Below are positions 1-12,357 of a DNA stretch of 64,000 nucleotides, piece by piece. Source of the stretch: Pyrus communis (taxonomy: Eukaryota; Streptophyta; Magnoliopsida; Rosales; Rosaceae); NCBI RefSeq assembly GCF_963583255.1, contig NC_084817.1, positions 8,748,121-8,812,120 of the forward strand, written 5' to 3'. How positions within the stretch are numbered: the first letter of the stretch is position 1; the number at the start of each line of letters is the position of its first letter. Position numbers and translations under genes: made by a program. The notes beneath the pieces are model-generated. The model ran no database searches. It was given only the letters and a program-made list of their open reading frames with translations, and was not told the origin of the DNA.

Positions 1-640
1 CAAAAAATTGTTCACTAAAGATCATATACCCACTTGTTATACATGATTGTTCTCGGCAATGAAACATTATATCGCTTCTGTCAAAAATTTGACAACCTTC
101 CGGCTAACAAACACAGCTTTCTTGTAAACACAGCTTGTTGAGCTACTTGATAAAGCTTCACGTCGGAAAGTTCATCAGAACAAATAAAATATAAACTCAT
201 TAGCTACCAATGAATCACTTTTTCAATAAAAATCCTTTCTTAATTGTAATTTTACACAACTAAAAGTCTAAAAATCTCGACCTGCATCACTTCTTAGGAA
301 TAAAAATGAATACATTTGTGATTTTCGTGAGATTATATTAATCAAGAACTCCACAAGTTTGTGGAAATCTCACTTGATTTGTGGTTCCATTTATGAGATT
401 ATAGGGATTGTAATCGAGATTTACAAAGGCATCTTAGCATTCTCATAGTCATATTTGTGTGATTCGTTAGTGTCAAAAATTAACTTATAACGTGTCATGT
501 GAAATACGGATCTAAAATTTATTCCCAATCTCTTGACGTGCCATGTGAAATACAGATCTTAGCCTCCTCGTGATCACCTTCGTGTGATTCACTGTGGTAA
601 AAGAATTTCTTGTTTTGATTCTTAGGTTTTTTTTTTTTTA
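1..640. other. Intergenic AT-rich DNA
   Basis: No credible coding region was seen. A degenerate direct duplication lies at about 430-600, where a stretch containing GTGTGATTC and GTCATGTGAAATAC recurs about 60-105 bases later. Nothing else is recognised. Confidence 0.5.
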
Positions 641-647
641 CCTAACA

Positions 648-870
648 GGATCCTATTAGAATTCTTTTGGTGAGAATTCTGGAGATTTGTAAATCGTGTT
701 CGTTTATCGTACATCGTGCGATAAGTTTTTATCAGGTACTGTTTGTATTTAATTTAAATAAAAATATTTAAAATAATTTCTGATCGCACGATATACGATA
801 AACGGATATAATTCATAAATTTTTGAAATTCTCATAAAAAGGATTTGACAAGAATTCGGATTTTTTTATG
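648..870. repeat. Foldback MITE-like element
   Basis: The two halves are inverted copies of each other. TCGTTTATCGTACATCGTGCGA near 690-720 is matched by its inverse at about 785-805, and the outer arms, each with GAATTC and AGGAT-type blocks, pair over roughly 80 bases. The centre is AT-rich. There is no coding capacity. The superfamily cannot be assigned because no clean target duplication was found. Confidence 0.55.
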
Positions 871-1677
871 ACGACTACAAACGAAGTCATTCTAGCTAGT
901 AGCCTAGCCTATTATATATACTAATCATCTGTCTGTACAAGAAATGATGACTGATTGAAGTGGACATGACAAGAGCTATAGATGGGACGATGAATGACTA
1001 GTTGGAAAGATCCGAGATGCTTGTCCCATATCGTGGGATTATGCAAAGCTATTCTGATGCTCTTATCCTTTATATTTCCTGGATTTGTCTGTAAATTCTT
1101 TGGAGGAATTTTAGCGAAAAATTCTATGTATTATTTAATTTAACGAAAAATTATATTTTTATATTAAAATATTAATTCTAATACTATTTATTTTATTTTT
1201 GTTTATCTTTATCATTAAAATTCATAGTTTTTAAATTTTTTTCATTATTTTTCTTTTCTTTTAAATGAGATAAACTTACACATAGCTTTAATGATATCAG
1301 TGTACATAATTTAGTACTCATGTAGTTGAGCTAGATATATGTAATATATAGGCTATCTGTCGTCTTGATATGTATTTAATGATAATGTTTTTCCTATTTA
1401 TTACATATAATTAGCGAAAACAATTAAATTATAGCCATTTTTTATTTAAAGAATACAACTTTAGTTAAATTTTGATAGCTTCTCAAGCTGAACTTGTACC
1501 CCAACAAATAGTATTTGAACTCTTTCAAATCGACAGTTTTTCTAAATTTGCACCTTTTTCAAAAGGTAATAAATGAGATCATTTGCATCAGCCTTGACCT
1601 TTACATTATTTAATTTCTCGATCAATTTATATGTTTCAAAAGGATCAATTAATTTATATGATTATGTATCGGCTAAA

Positions 1678-1850
1678 GAGAAATTTTTTATTATGATCAG
1701 AACACAGATAGTACATCACATGTTTTTATATAAGTTGTGGAAAATTGTATTTTTTAAGTTATTAACTTTTTTAACACATATAACCTACCATTTGTATTGT
1801 GATACGTGATGTATCACTTCGTATTCCGATCACATTAAAAAATCTCTCCT
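1678..1850. repeat. Short foldback MITE, family A copy 1
   Basis: Begins GAGAAATTTTTTATTATGA and ends with the near-inverse (TCACATTAAAAAATCTCTC). The arms of about 45 bases also share a CATCAC core. A second, closely similar copy lies at 18970-19142, and a right-half fragment at about 46935-46995. This shared sequence in three places marks a dispersed family. There is no coding capacity. Confidence 0.6.
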
Positions 1851-2013
1851 AACAAAAACTAAAATGAATAACAATATGGAATTCGTTAATATTTCATATC
1901 AAGGGGATCATCAAACTTCAAAGTTGATAATTCTTGGATTTAATTTCTACAATTTCTTCAGCATGATTGAACCATTCATGCACCAAACATTTTCACTTTG
2001 GACTATGCCGAAT

Positions 2014-3834
2014 TCATACAAATTCATCCCTATTTTCATTACCAATATCCATTTTTCTCTTCTCAGTGCTACTACTAAACACAAAGTCCAAATTGTAAAG
2101 CACGGGAACCATTGTGACAGAACACAAAAACACCAAAACCGGTCCAAATATCCATAGCACAAGAGGCAGTGCTGCATAAAACAACCTGTTCCCCGCAGTG
2201 TTTAACAAGTAACCCTTTTCTAAAAGCTCAGACACATACTCTGGAGTCACCAAGGACATGGGGTCTTGTGGAGTGTTAATTAGGATGTTCACTTGGTTTA
2301 TGAACCTGATTGAAAGCGAGTGACACATGAATGAGAAGAGGAAAATTGTGAGTAGGGTAACGTATTTTAAAGCAACCATGAATTCCCCGTGAGCTCCGTA
2401 AACAGTGTCATTGAGCGGTTTCTTCACACTGTATGTGCTGCTGATCACGGCTGCTAGGCCGGAGCATAAGAGGATTGATGTAGTGGCCATTAGGGTTGAT
2501 CCCATGATCGTGTTACGGAGGGTTTGGACGGCCAGGATGTTCTTCTTTTCATTGTCCTGTCAAGGATGAGGGAAATAAAAAAAAAAAAAAATAGATATCA
2601 TTTTAGAGTAGTGATCGACAATTTAAAACTATTGACTGCTCATTATCTTACATGTTATATGTGCTAATATTAGACTGTTAAGTTTACACTACATACTAAA
2701 ATAAGAGGAACTGTATCGGTAATCAGGACTGACAATTGACGCAATAATATCATAACGTTGGTAAAAGATCAACTTTATCAATAATCAAGTTGCAACCACA
2801 TAATATAAATATTTTCCAATGATTATTTTTTTTTTTTTATACCAACGATTTACTCTATGCTAAATTTATTTATGCTACCAAAAAAAGAACCCAACTTAAG
2901 TGCAGAAAAATACACTTTTGTTTTTTTAACAAATAATATTATCTACACTAAAGGGGTGAGGATGTGGATTAAGCCTTATAATAGGCTAGCAATAATGTGG
3001 CTCAAATTTACCTTTAACAAGAATCGAACATAAAACCTCTTACTTACAAGTAAAGAGAAATATCAAGTAACGAAAAGTACATTATTTTAACCATCTTAAC
3101 TAAATATAAATCTGCTTCAATGATTAATGCTTAGTTACTGACTGTTTCACGTTACCATAAATTGCCATGTGGATACAGCATTACTAATGTTGGAGCTGAC
3201 GTGTGATACAATATATAGAAGCTGAGTGGGTTCTTGAAGTGGAAGAAAGGTGATGCAATATATAGAAGCTGAGTGGGTCCTTGAAGTGGAAGAAAGGATA
3301 TACGTATGGTGGCATGCAATTAATCTCACTTATCCAATATATGTTGTTAGTCACTTTGATTTCCCTAATTACCATGTCATATACTTCCGGTACCATAAAA
3401 TAAAAGTGAACTATGTGATGCTCGAGAAAGCACTTCTAAATAGTTTTTACTTTTTTACTTTTTACTTTTGGCTAAAAATGATAAACCAAATCTCCACCAA
3501 TAAGTCACCTTGTGTACGTTCTGTTGGTTACATCTCACGTTGGATTAATGAAATATGCAGGGATGTTCTTTATGTTAGAGCAAATTAAAATTCACCCCCT
3601 TCTCCACCATAATTTAGCACAGAATGCAAAATATAAATGCGTACCTTAGAATGCAAGATATAAATGCGTACCTTCATCATTGCCGAGACCCAAAATCGTC
3701 GTCCGCTGGTGTTTATGCCGATGATGGTTGATCGTGGGTCAGTCCGAACTTTATGCCATAACCAAGCATGATAAGAAACAGTTATGAGAAACCCTAGTGG
3801 TACAAGAATGACATCCAAGTAGCATTTTCTCCAT

Positions 3835-3839
<5 letters not shown>
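2014..3839 (-). CDS. DUF599 multi-pass membrane protein
   Basis: Two-exon gene on the minus strand: exon 1 3839-3672, exon 2 2556-2014, phase-0 intron with donor AAG|GTACGC and acceptor GACAG|GAC. The product is 236 residues, a normal length for plant DUF599 proteins. Four hydrophobic segments are visible, at about residues 8-28, 74-96, 116-137 and 185-213. A conserved-looking segment NTAGNRLFYAALPLVLWIFG precedes the last one, and the C-terminus is short and charged. The function of the family is unknown, and a membrane location is inferred from the segments. The start is MEWRKCYLDV; an uninterrupted GA repeat abuts it upstream. As I recall, an Arabidopsis DUF599 gene (At4g31330) lies next to the SAUR/AIG2/PBA1 cluster, as here. 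Confidence 0.88.
2921..3085 (-). mobile_element. tRNA-derived SINE, copy D
   Basis: Reverse-oriented relative of the SINE copies at 14465-14629 and 15531-15868. Read on the minus strand it has the TTTCTCTTTACTTGTAAGT block, a degenerate B box (GTTCGATTCTTG), the AATTTGAGCCACATTATTG block and an A-rich 3' tail, which appears as poly-T at 2921-2927 on the plus strand. It lies in intron 1 of the DUF599 gene. Confidence 0.6.
3204..3297. repeat. Tandem duplication, 2 x 47 bp
   Basis: Two head-to-tail copies, 3204-3250 and 3251-3297, differ at about two positions. They lie in intron 1 of the DUF599 gene. Local tandem duplication is the simplest explanation. Confidence 0.85.

Positions 3840-3876
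<37 letters not shown>
3840..3876. repeat. (TC)n / (GA)n microsatellite in 5' leader
   Basis: About 18 uninterrupted TC units. On the minus strand this is a GA tract ending directly at the ATG of the DUF599 gene, so it forms the end of that gene's leader. Confidence 0.9.
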
Positions 3877-3877
<1 letters not shown>

Positions 3878-3879
3878 GC

Positions 3880-5260
3880 CTTTGTTTGTTTAGGGCTTTG
3901 GCTGCTCCTTAGGTAGCTCTTATAATAATATTAACTTTCTCTCCACTTTGGTTCTTGAGGAGCTATATATATAATAAGTTTACAGAAGGAAATGAATGTG
4001 GACTTGATTAAATACGTAATGCAGTGCACAAACCTGGAAAAATAAAATAAAATAAAATAAAATAAAAAATCCATGGCCAACAAGGACAAAAACGAACAAT
4101 ATCAAAGCAGGGAAAGCAGACCCCCCACTTTATTGCTAAATTACAGGCATGAGCCTAGTGTGGATGTGCTTTATTTTCCAATCTGCAAACCTCCTTTTTC
4201 CCTTGTGTTTCTTTATTGGCTTTTTTCTTTTTAATTATTGGCTTTCTTTTTCCATTGAATTTTTTTTTAGAACCCGATACGCCAATTTGGTGGGATATAT
4301 TGTCCATATACGTTTCTTTTATGGCTGATCATCAACTGCTGAGGTATGTCAATTATGATGGTATTAAGTTGGACGCAATTGCGTAATTGTTGCTTGAAAA
4401 AACAGAAATACATGTCACAAAGACAACTAAATTGGTTCAGAAGTTGTAGTAGCAACATGTCTCAACTCCTTGCATATGTGACTGAATATGTAGTAGTAAC
4501 ATGGCTCAACTCCTTGCATGCTATCTTTGTATGTTTTGCGTTTTGAAGTAATAAGTTCCATTTGCTTAAAAGGCCTAAACAATGAGCACCAACTATTCTT
4601 GGCATGCATCCCAATAAAACTAGGGCAACTCAACTGCTTGATGATGAGACTGGATATTTTCGGATTTGTGTATACAATTCTCAAGTGGATTTTTCGTCAA
4701 ATTGTAAATTAATTTTCTGTACCACACAAAATAAGAAGGGTGTTAATGATATTTAGACCCAAATGCAGGACTAACATAAAGAGTGGAGGGGCAGCACAAG
4801 ATTGTGAGAGTCTGACAAGGCGCAGGAAAGAAAAGAAATGATAAATTGTGAAGTAACGAAGGAAGAAAGAGCACGCCTTCTTCATGAGTCGAGAGGAACT
4901 GTGCACGCACTGCCCACTAATTTCAGGGATAGATTAATGTTTTATAGAGAAATCCGTTTTCTTTTCGGAGTAGGATTTTTTTTTTTTTTCCTCTAAATTT
5001 CTCTCCCTTTTAGTTTCCTCTTATTTGAACAAATTTAGACACGTTAACATCTGATTTTGACTTCTTTATAGAAAAAAAAAATAAAAGAAGAAAGGAAGAG
5101 AGGAGGGAACATGAGGGGAGGAATTTAGAGGGGACATATATCTACTACTCCTATTCCTTTCAACTTTGATACGTAAGGTCTACTTTTTAACCATGATCAT
5201 AACATATGCTGATTCACATCAAGGATCATTGTTGGTCATATATAACAAGCTAACAATTAA
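3880..5260. other. Intergenic DNA upstream of DUF599
   Basis: AT-rich. It holds a short (AAAAT)n run near 4039-4067 and poly-purine/poly-T tracts near 4975-5110. No gene or recognisable mobile element was found. Confidence 0.45.
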
Positions 5261-5263
5261 TAC

Positions 5264-5968
5264 TACGGGTGCAATTTGGACGGATTGGAAGGTCAACCCA
5301 ATCCTAATCCAACTTTTACAATTTGGGATTGGGTACGGGTTGGGTTTTAATCGGATTCATTCAGACTCAGGTTTAATCGAGTTTGGGTTTACTTGGGTTG
5401 GGTTTGGGTTACCCAACTTTTTCAAGTTTTAATCGGGTTCATGCAAAGTTTGAATTAAAATACAAGAAATACCAAAGCTAGTACCAAAAGAAAAGAAAAA
5501 AAAAAAGAGAGAGGAACACTTCATTGTCCAAGGCTAGTACCCAACTCAAGTCTTGTCATTCGAAGCTCTTGCAGAAAAACAAGGCTAGTACCCAACCGGA
5601 CATAGATTACAAGCTTCCTTCGAGAAAAAATCAAAGTGTGGCTGCCAAAAAAACAATTGCTTTCTGCAACTCCATGCACTTTTCTATCATAATCCATCAA
5701 AAGTCATTAGTGAATCCTCCACGAAGGTGCAAAGGTCGTTGAGAAGCATGTTGCACAGCTCAACCCAATCGGGTTTGGTTAATCAGGTTTGGTTGGGTTG
5801 AGTTGGGTTGCGCAAATGATCAACCCAACTCAACCCAATCAATGAACGGGTTGAAATTGGATTGGGTTCGGATGAGTTATAACTAAAAAAAAAATCCGCT
5901 TGTTCGAGTTTAAAGTCGGGTTGAACATGGACGGGCTTGAGTTGGCCCAACCCAAGTTGCACCCTTCA
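5264..5968. mobile_element. hAT-like non-autonomous element rich in GGGTTGGG
   Basis: The left end GGGTGCAATTTGG is matched in inverse by the right end (CCAAGTTGCACCC). Near-identical flanks (TTAATAC on the left, CTAATAC on the right) resemble a 7-8 bp target duplication. The subterminal parts are dense in GGGTTGGG and its inverse CAACCCAA, giving a foldback. The two open stretches inside look like chance. The ends and target size suggest hAT; this is inference. Confidence 0.5.
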
Positions 5969-5989
5969 CTAATACTGATCCTTTTCTGT

Positions 5990-7120
5990 TGGATTGCTGA
6001 ATGTTAATAATTGTTGGCCCATTTTTACCACTGGTAATCAATCAAAATAAAATAAAAAATTAGTCGCATGATCACTGATATTAAATACTAATCTTATAGT
6101 GATATTGCTGTGTAGAAAAACATGAATGATACGCTGAGAAAAGGAGTAGTGCTAAAGTATGATTAGGACATTCCCAATTGCATTATATTAGCTGGTCTAA
6201 AAGGAAAAGGCTAGGTTGAATTGTTTATGGATGTCCTGTTCCATTTGGTGAACGAAGCTCTCACTCACTTTGTCAAAATGTGATTGTCTGTTTGTCCTTT
6301 TTCCAGTCTTATTTAGCAAGGAGCTGTCCAAACATTAGTAGTGGGATATGAGCATGATCAACTTAGGATAATAAAAAGATATTCAAAAAGCATCATCTGC
6401 ATGCATAGACACCAAAATAAAAACCTCCGAATCCTTGCTGCACCAAAATTATGCAACCTACATTACAAAAGCAAAAATTGAAATGAATTGCATCTATATA
6501 TGGAATTCGTTTTCTGATGAAGACCAGAAAGATGTCAAATCAATGAAATATGTAATGGGGAGCGTTAAATAGTGGGGGTGGCCAACAAGTATTGGTTATG
6601 TGGCTTCTGTCATCCACATAAGACCACTGCATATGTACAAGTAGTGCTCTCAGGGTACACAACATTGGAAGAAGCATTCAAATAAATCTACAGGTTCCTA
6701 GCACTCCTGCACTGAAAAGAAACCTAACCTCAGAGACTTTTGTTAGTTTCTTCTCATAGTTATCTTTCAATTTCCATAGTTTGTACATGTAGATAACCAT
6801 TAATATATTTAGTGCTCCAATACATATTTACCTAACTTGGGATCATGGTTTTGTTGGCATGGGTTGACTTTTCTGTATTTTACTGATTCGAACAGTGTCT
6901 GTTAGAAATTACATGCTCTATTTTTGTAATTAAGTTTCATTAATTACCTCTGTTATTGGACACCCAGTTACAATTTAGCAGTGTTTAGCTTCAAAGTTTG
7001 ATAAGATTGACAGATGTGGACGTACCCATTTAAAAAGAATATGCTACTTGAAGATTCTTAAAATTCTTATTCATGTGTGGTAGTTAAATTTCTAGAAGTT
7101 TTATCAGAATTTTTATGGAT
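5990..7120. other. Intergenic DNA
   Basis: No open frame with coding character, RNA gene or clear repeat was seen. Confidence 0.4.
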
Positions 7121-7679
7121 TATATTCCGAAAGGGTTGTAACTTGTAAAACAAGCCATGCCAGAAGATAATTTTATATCTGAATTCTGAACCAATCCTTG
7201 TAAACTTGTCTTAGTTTTTGTTAGCATAACATATATATACAAGTAAAGAAGTTAATAAGATATGTCTTGGGATCAGCTACCTAAAATCCATAGCAGATGT
7301 TCTTAGGGATCAATCATGACCATGACAATAGCATTCTGCTGGTTATTCGGATTCTCTGATACCTTTAAACTTCATATTGGCTATATATGCATAAGGGGTA
7401 TAAACCAACTTTTTAATCGTACAATTGTCAATCGTGAGATTTAAATTTAGAATCTCTAATGGTTATTACTTGCTAAGCTAAATAGCATCTTCCACCGAAG
7501 ATTCAAGTACGCATGAAAATTTGATTTGACTACTTATACTTGTCGCCAGTTCATTACATGTGGCAAGCATTTACATATTGAATAGTTAGTTTACTTTTTA
7601 AATACGTAACAAACATTTATTGGAAAAATGACGCCATAAAAATTATATCTTGGTTGCAAAAGAGAATCTCATACGTAGG

Positions 7680-8229
7680 CACTGGTGGAACTAGTTAAAG
7701 CTTAGGAGACCATATGAACCTTCTCACAATTCGAAATGTTGTATTAATATATGCGTATTAATATATGCTAGAGATTGATGTAGCTTGGCTTTTATATTTA
7801 TAGTTGACCCTCCTCACAAATGTAATTTACTCATGGTTGAGGGTTCAACACTTAATTTCATTCTTTGCCTCTTAATCAAATAAATGATATATAAGTTTAT
7901 GTCCTCATACTATTTCCAATTATCTTAATCAAATAAATGATATATAAGTTTATGTCCTCATACTATTTCCAATTATTTTTATTCGAATTCGCACCAAGGT
8001 GCATATAGGTATGATTGTTTTTCGTCATTGTTATAAAGCATCATCTCCTATAATGTGATTAATTAAATCATACCGATATCAAGGTTGGCAATTTGGAACA
8101 TTTTTTATGCTAGATAGGTTGATACTTATGATCATGTTCTAAGTAATTTTCATATATAAGCTCAATTATCATAATTTTATAGTCACTTAAAACTGACACT
8201 CCTTAACAGAACTTTTGATTCCACCACTG
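7680..8229. mobile_element. Non-autonomous hAT transposon, 550 bp
   Basis: The element is bounded by CACTGGTGGAA on the left and, inverted, CAGTGGTGGAA on the right. It is flanked by a perfect 8-bp direct repeat TACGTAGG (7672-7679 and 8230-8237). Eight-base target duplications and CA-TGG type ends are known for the hAT superfamily. The sister duplicate (unit B, near 8990) carries the uninterrupted site (TACGTAG), so this is an insertion. There is no transposase. A 53-bp internal tandem repeat lies at 7870-7975. Confidence 0.85.
7870..7975. repeat. Tandem repeat, 2 x 53 bp
   Basis: Two essentially identical copies, 7870-7922 and 7923-7975, inside the hAT element. Confidence 0.9.
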
Positions 8230-9389
8230 TACGTAGGATGCTCTATTAAAGTTAAACCATGTGTTGTGTGCGACTCATTTTACACATATAGCCTTCATCA
8301 TACTTCTAATATCTTGTTACTAGACACGCCATCTTCCACCAACAATTTGGCGAACTAAAATTTGTTACCTGCATGATATGGTACGTGGGTTTTATATATT
8401 CCAAAAGGGTTGTAGCTTGTAAAACAAGAGATGCCAGAATAGAATCCTATATCTGAATTATGAACCAACCCTTGTAATCCTGTCTTAGTTCTTGTTAATA
8501 TAACATATATGTAAAGACGTTAATAAGATATGCCAGATATGCCTTGTGATCAGCTACCCAAAATCCACACCAAATGTTCTTAGGGATCAATCATGACTAT
8601 GACAATGGCTTTTTGTTGGTTATTCAGATTCTCTGATGCCTTAAAATTTCATATTGGTTAATATGCATGAGGGAGACAATCCTTTTTTTTTTAATTTTTT
8701 TATCTTACAATTGTAACTGTGAGATTTAAATTTAGAATCTCTTGTAACAAAATAGATGATTACTAGACTAATGGTTGTTACTTGTTGGGCTAACAAGCAT
8801 CTTCCACTGAAGATTTAGTATTCATGTCGATATGATTTGACTAGCCACTGACGCTTGTCGCCAATTCACTACAAGTGGCAAGCACCTATTGAATAATTGG
8901 TTTACATTTTAAACACGTAGAAAACATTTATTGAATGAGTGACGCCATTAAAACTATATCCTAATTCCAAGAGAGAATCTCTCGTACGTAGAATACCTTA
9001 TTAGGAGGATTAAATCACGTACATTGTGCGACTTATTTTACTTGTATAGCCTTCATCATACTACTAATCATTATAATGCCTTGTTTAGTTACAAAATTAC
9101 TCTACTAGACTCGCCATCCTCCACCAACAATTTGGCAGACTAAAATTTTGTGACCTACATCCTATGGTACGTGGGTTTTATCTAGTTTCCAGCCCAAACT
9201 GTATTTTGGGCCGTACAAAGGTTTTATCTTAGTTTTCAGCCCATACTTCATCTTATTATTAGGGCTTCGATCTTTATAATTAGAGGAGGGCAAATTGATT
9301 TATACGCTTGCCTTTTGGTCATGAAAACAACAGAAACAAACATGGAGCTTAGCAACTGAAATCAGAACCCAAGTTTGGGGGTGACTGAG

Positions 9390-9660
9390 TTTTTACCTGC
9401 AGATGAAGGAGTCTTGGACGAATGCCCCTGGATCTGTGAAGATTGGGTGTTGATGCATGTCTCTTGTTGTTGATCAGAGAACCCTCGAAGAAAAAATAGT
9501 TGCATGTGTTAATTCTTTTGTTTTTCCATGAAACTCGTAAAAAATGGAACTCAATGGTAGCAAGGAGAGATATTTACCTTTGAGGATTTCGTGTTTCGCA
9601 GCAGAGATCCAGCAATGGTGATGAACTTTCAGACTGGGACCGAAGGAAATAGGAGGCATG
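9390..9660 (-). other. Possible small spliced reading frame
   Basis: On the minus strand an ATG at 9659 opens MPPISFGPSLKVHHHC. A GGTAAATA donor follows near 9580, and a second Q/S-rich open stretch ends at a GCAG|GTAAAA donor near 9398. I do not recognise the product. No clear acceptor or terminal exon was found, so this may be chance or a relic. Confidence 0.15.
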
Positions 9661-9999
9661 TTTTGAATTAATCAGATTTTTAAATTTAGTTTATTATTTA
9701 TAAACTAATAATGAAGAAAAATTTGTTAATTAAATAATGATTATGGTATACGATAAGTTTTTTTTTTTTTTTTTCCTTTTATTTTGTAAATTAATTTAAA
9801 TGATTTAGCTCTCTACATCAGATGCTAGGCATAAAAATATAATATGAATACTGTTACTAAGAAAATAAGGAGGCGCGGCTAGGTTTTCCAGAGTTTCTAG
9901 AGAGAGACAGGCCTAGGATTCCTATATAATCAGAAATGAGGGAAACGAGGCTGTGTTGAAATGGTGAGATAAAGAGCCATTTGGCTCTGGGCTGGAGGC

Positions 10000-12357
10000 T
10001 AGAGAGTGACCAGGATGGGTTTCAAGGTTTTGAATGAGGTGACATTAGGGTTTCAGTTCATTGTTATTTTATTTTTTCTTTTATTGTTTTTTTTTATTTC
10101 TATTTTTCTTTTTCTTAGGTTATTTTCTTTCTCTTTGATAGTAGTTTTACGTTTTATTTTAGGATTTCATATTTTTGTTTCTTTTGTTTTATTTATTTTC
10201 CACACCTTGACAAAGTGTGAAATAAGTTTGGGGGTGAGAAATAAAATTTTAGGATTTTAATTTTTGTGTCAAGTTAAAATTTTTTCATTCTTTTTAAGTT
10301 AATATCTATAGATTAATTTCAACGTTAGATAATCTCATAGTAGAGTCTTTTCTATTTATCGTTATTTAGACACTAGTTCATGAGTTATACTTTGATAATT
10401 TGCACATTCACATCAACATGATTTGTGGGGAGTGAGATTAGAACACTTGCTTTTCAACTAAGTTAATTTTGAATTTTTGTTGTAAATAAAGTAAAGTTAG
10501 TTATTATCCTATAAAAAGTAATAATTGTTCCACCCGAGGTTTTGCTTAGTAACCGGGTCAGTTCTGTCTAATTAGCAGTGATTCTCGCGTCAAACAGTAG
10601 AGTTTTGGCATGGAACATAGTGGTTAGTTGGTTTCGTAGTTTTTCTAGCTCAAGTTAGTAAGTTCTTAGGGGTGTTCTACACCTAGTTCCCTAAGGCCCT
10701 TGTGGTTTGGGAGTTATTGACCTAAAACTTGCTACATGGGTTGGATCAAAAGCTTAAGTGAACCGACATTGCACGACCACTACTATTACTGGAAAAAAAA
10801 AATGGAAAGAAGAAAAAATAAAATAGTTATATTTGAATTTAGTATGTGTGAAATAAGGGTTTTAGTCGAGTCTCCTTAACTATGTTGATTCACTTTACAC
10901 CAAAGGAAGTTCATGAATTCTTTTCTAATTGATTCTAAATAGGTTAGACTCTGTGATGGGATTAGTTGGAACTTTTGGAAAGATGTTCTAATTTTTAACG
11001 TTTTCTATGGATTGCAACTTGGAGGTGAAATTTTGTGTCTTAGTTACTTTTGTTTAAGTTTTTAGTTTGTTAGTTTTTTTTTTTTTTTTTTTTTTTTGAG
11101 TTTTGTTTTGCTTGAGGACAAGCAAAAATCTAAGTTTGGCGGTATTTTGATAAGTCGATTTCATATTATATATTTTACCTCATTCTTAGTATATTTTGGT
11201 AATTATTTTGGTAGAATTTTGATATTTTGCTTTATATTTTCAACATAGGACATTCGACTTCTTCTGGAGCGAAACATACTCAAATCGACGAATTTTGGAG
11301 TGATTCAAATTGAAAGACGTTCGCGTGTCGCTTGGTGTGTTTGTGTCAAAATTTTAGCAATTTCTATCAAGCGGTTATTTTTTGGTAATGGAATAAAGAA
11401 GCTGTGTGTAGTTCTGGAAAATAACGTTTTTGGGCTTAAATGCAGTTTTTGGAGCCCAAGATAATCTCAAATGGGTTCTTGGCCTTCTGGAGAAGTGTTC
11501 AGAGTAGTCCAAGCTATAAATCTAGCATTTTGGGTCAATTTTGGAGCTGATATGGGTCTAAAACGTGGTTGTGAAGGATTTTGGGAGAAATTCCAAGTTA
11601 ATTTAGGATTATGTTTTCTAATTTATTTCAATTTATTTTGTTTCCTAGTCTTATTCTAAGACCCTTTACTAGGAGGATTTAATTAGAGTAGTATAAATTA
11701 GCCTTTTTGGCCTGCTGTAGGGTTTTTCTTCTTTATACAATTTTTGGAGAGAAGATTTTGACGGAGGGTTGTTCCTAAAATTGACTAAGTCTTCTTGTAA
11801 TTAATATGTGTAGCTTCTTAGGATGGACGACACGTCTTAAGGGTTATATGGTTTTTCAAAAGGTTTTCACAGAACTTAATGAGTCTTGCATGTTCACATT
11901 CGATTTGGACACCACAAACGGGTTGCATGTTAAATATACATTCTATGTTGGAGGTTTCAAGTAGGATATACTCTAGGAAAACCTAACATTCAAAATATGC
12001 ATGTGTAATTCATAAGTAATTAGAAGAACTACATAGGGTTGTTAGGATGACGGCGTAATCCTACCACTTTCTCACTTTGAATTCTAAAAATTGTTTCCTT
12101 TTTCCTTCTTTAAAACTGCAGATTTTAGTTAACCTTTTTAATTAAATTCGTTTTTCTTAATTTAGGTCATTAAATCACCCTTTTCAAAAACTTTGCTCTA
12201 ATTAATTAGTTGAGAATTGATTTCGCGTTAATCTATTTAAATTAATCCCTGTAGAGAACGATCTTGCTTGAGCCAATTATACTTCAATAACCTTATTTCT
12301 TTTGCAAGTATTTTAAGTGTTTTTAACCCTTTTTGCGAGGTGGTAAAATTCATATCA
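10000..12357 (+). mobile_element. 3' part of a Ty3-type LTR retrotransposon
   Basis: A polypurine-like motif at about 11111-11143 (GAGGACAAGCAAAAATCTAAG, then TTTGGCGG) directly precedes a putative LTR at 11148-12357. That LTR starts TGATAAGTCG and ends ATATCA, giving TG...CA ends. Inside it are a TATA-like GTATAAATTAGCC at about 11690, a GGAGAGAAG stretch, and near the 3' end CCCTGTAGAGAACGATC, a phrase typical of plant Athila/Tat-type LTR ends. A second purine motif (AAGTTTGGGGGTGAGAAATAAA, 10224-10245) suggests retained 3' untranslated sequence. No gag-pol or left LTR is present. The left boundary is uncertain. Confidence 0.55.
11148..12357 (+). repeat. Putative 3' LTR
   Basis: A 1,210-base block bounded by TGAT...ATCA, next to a polypurine-like tract. 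There is no partner LTR in the window, so the limits rest on the TG/CA ends and the adjoining motif. Confidence 0.5.

Larger units (their letters stand above)
7121..9181. repeat. Tandem segmental duplication
   Basis: Unit A (7121-8394) and unit B (8395-about 9181) align from TATATTCC/GGGTTGTA through to GGTACGTGGGTTTTAT. They share blocks such as TCTTAGGGATCAATCATGAC, AATTTAGAATCTC and CCAACAATTTGGC, with many small differences, so the event is not recent. Unit A carries an extra 550-bp transposon (7680-8229) that is absent from unit B. No gene was recognised in either unit. Confidence 0.8.

Noticed and set aside
2014..2177. Alternative frames over the DUF599 3' end
   Set aside because: Shadow frames of exon 2; only the frame with the hydrophobic segments fits.
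10006..10260. Very hydrophobic 84-codon open frame
   Set aside because: Poly-T-driven Phe/Leu translation within retroelement-derived sequence; no homology or context.
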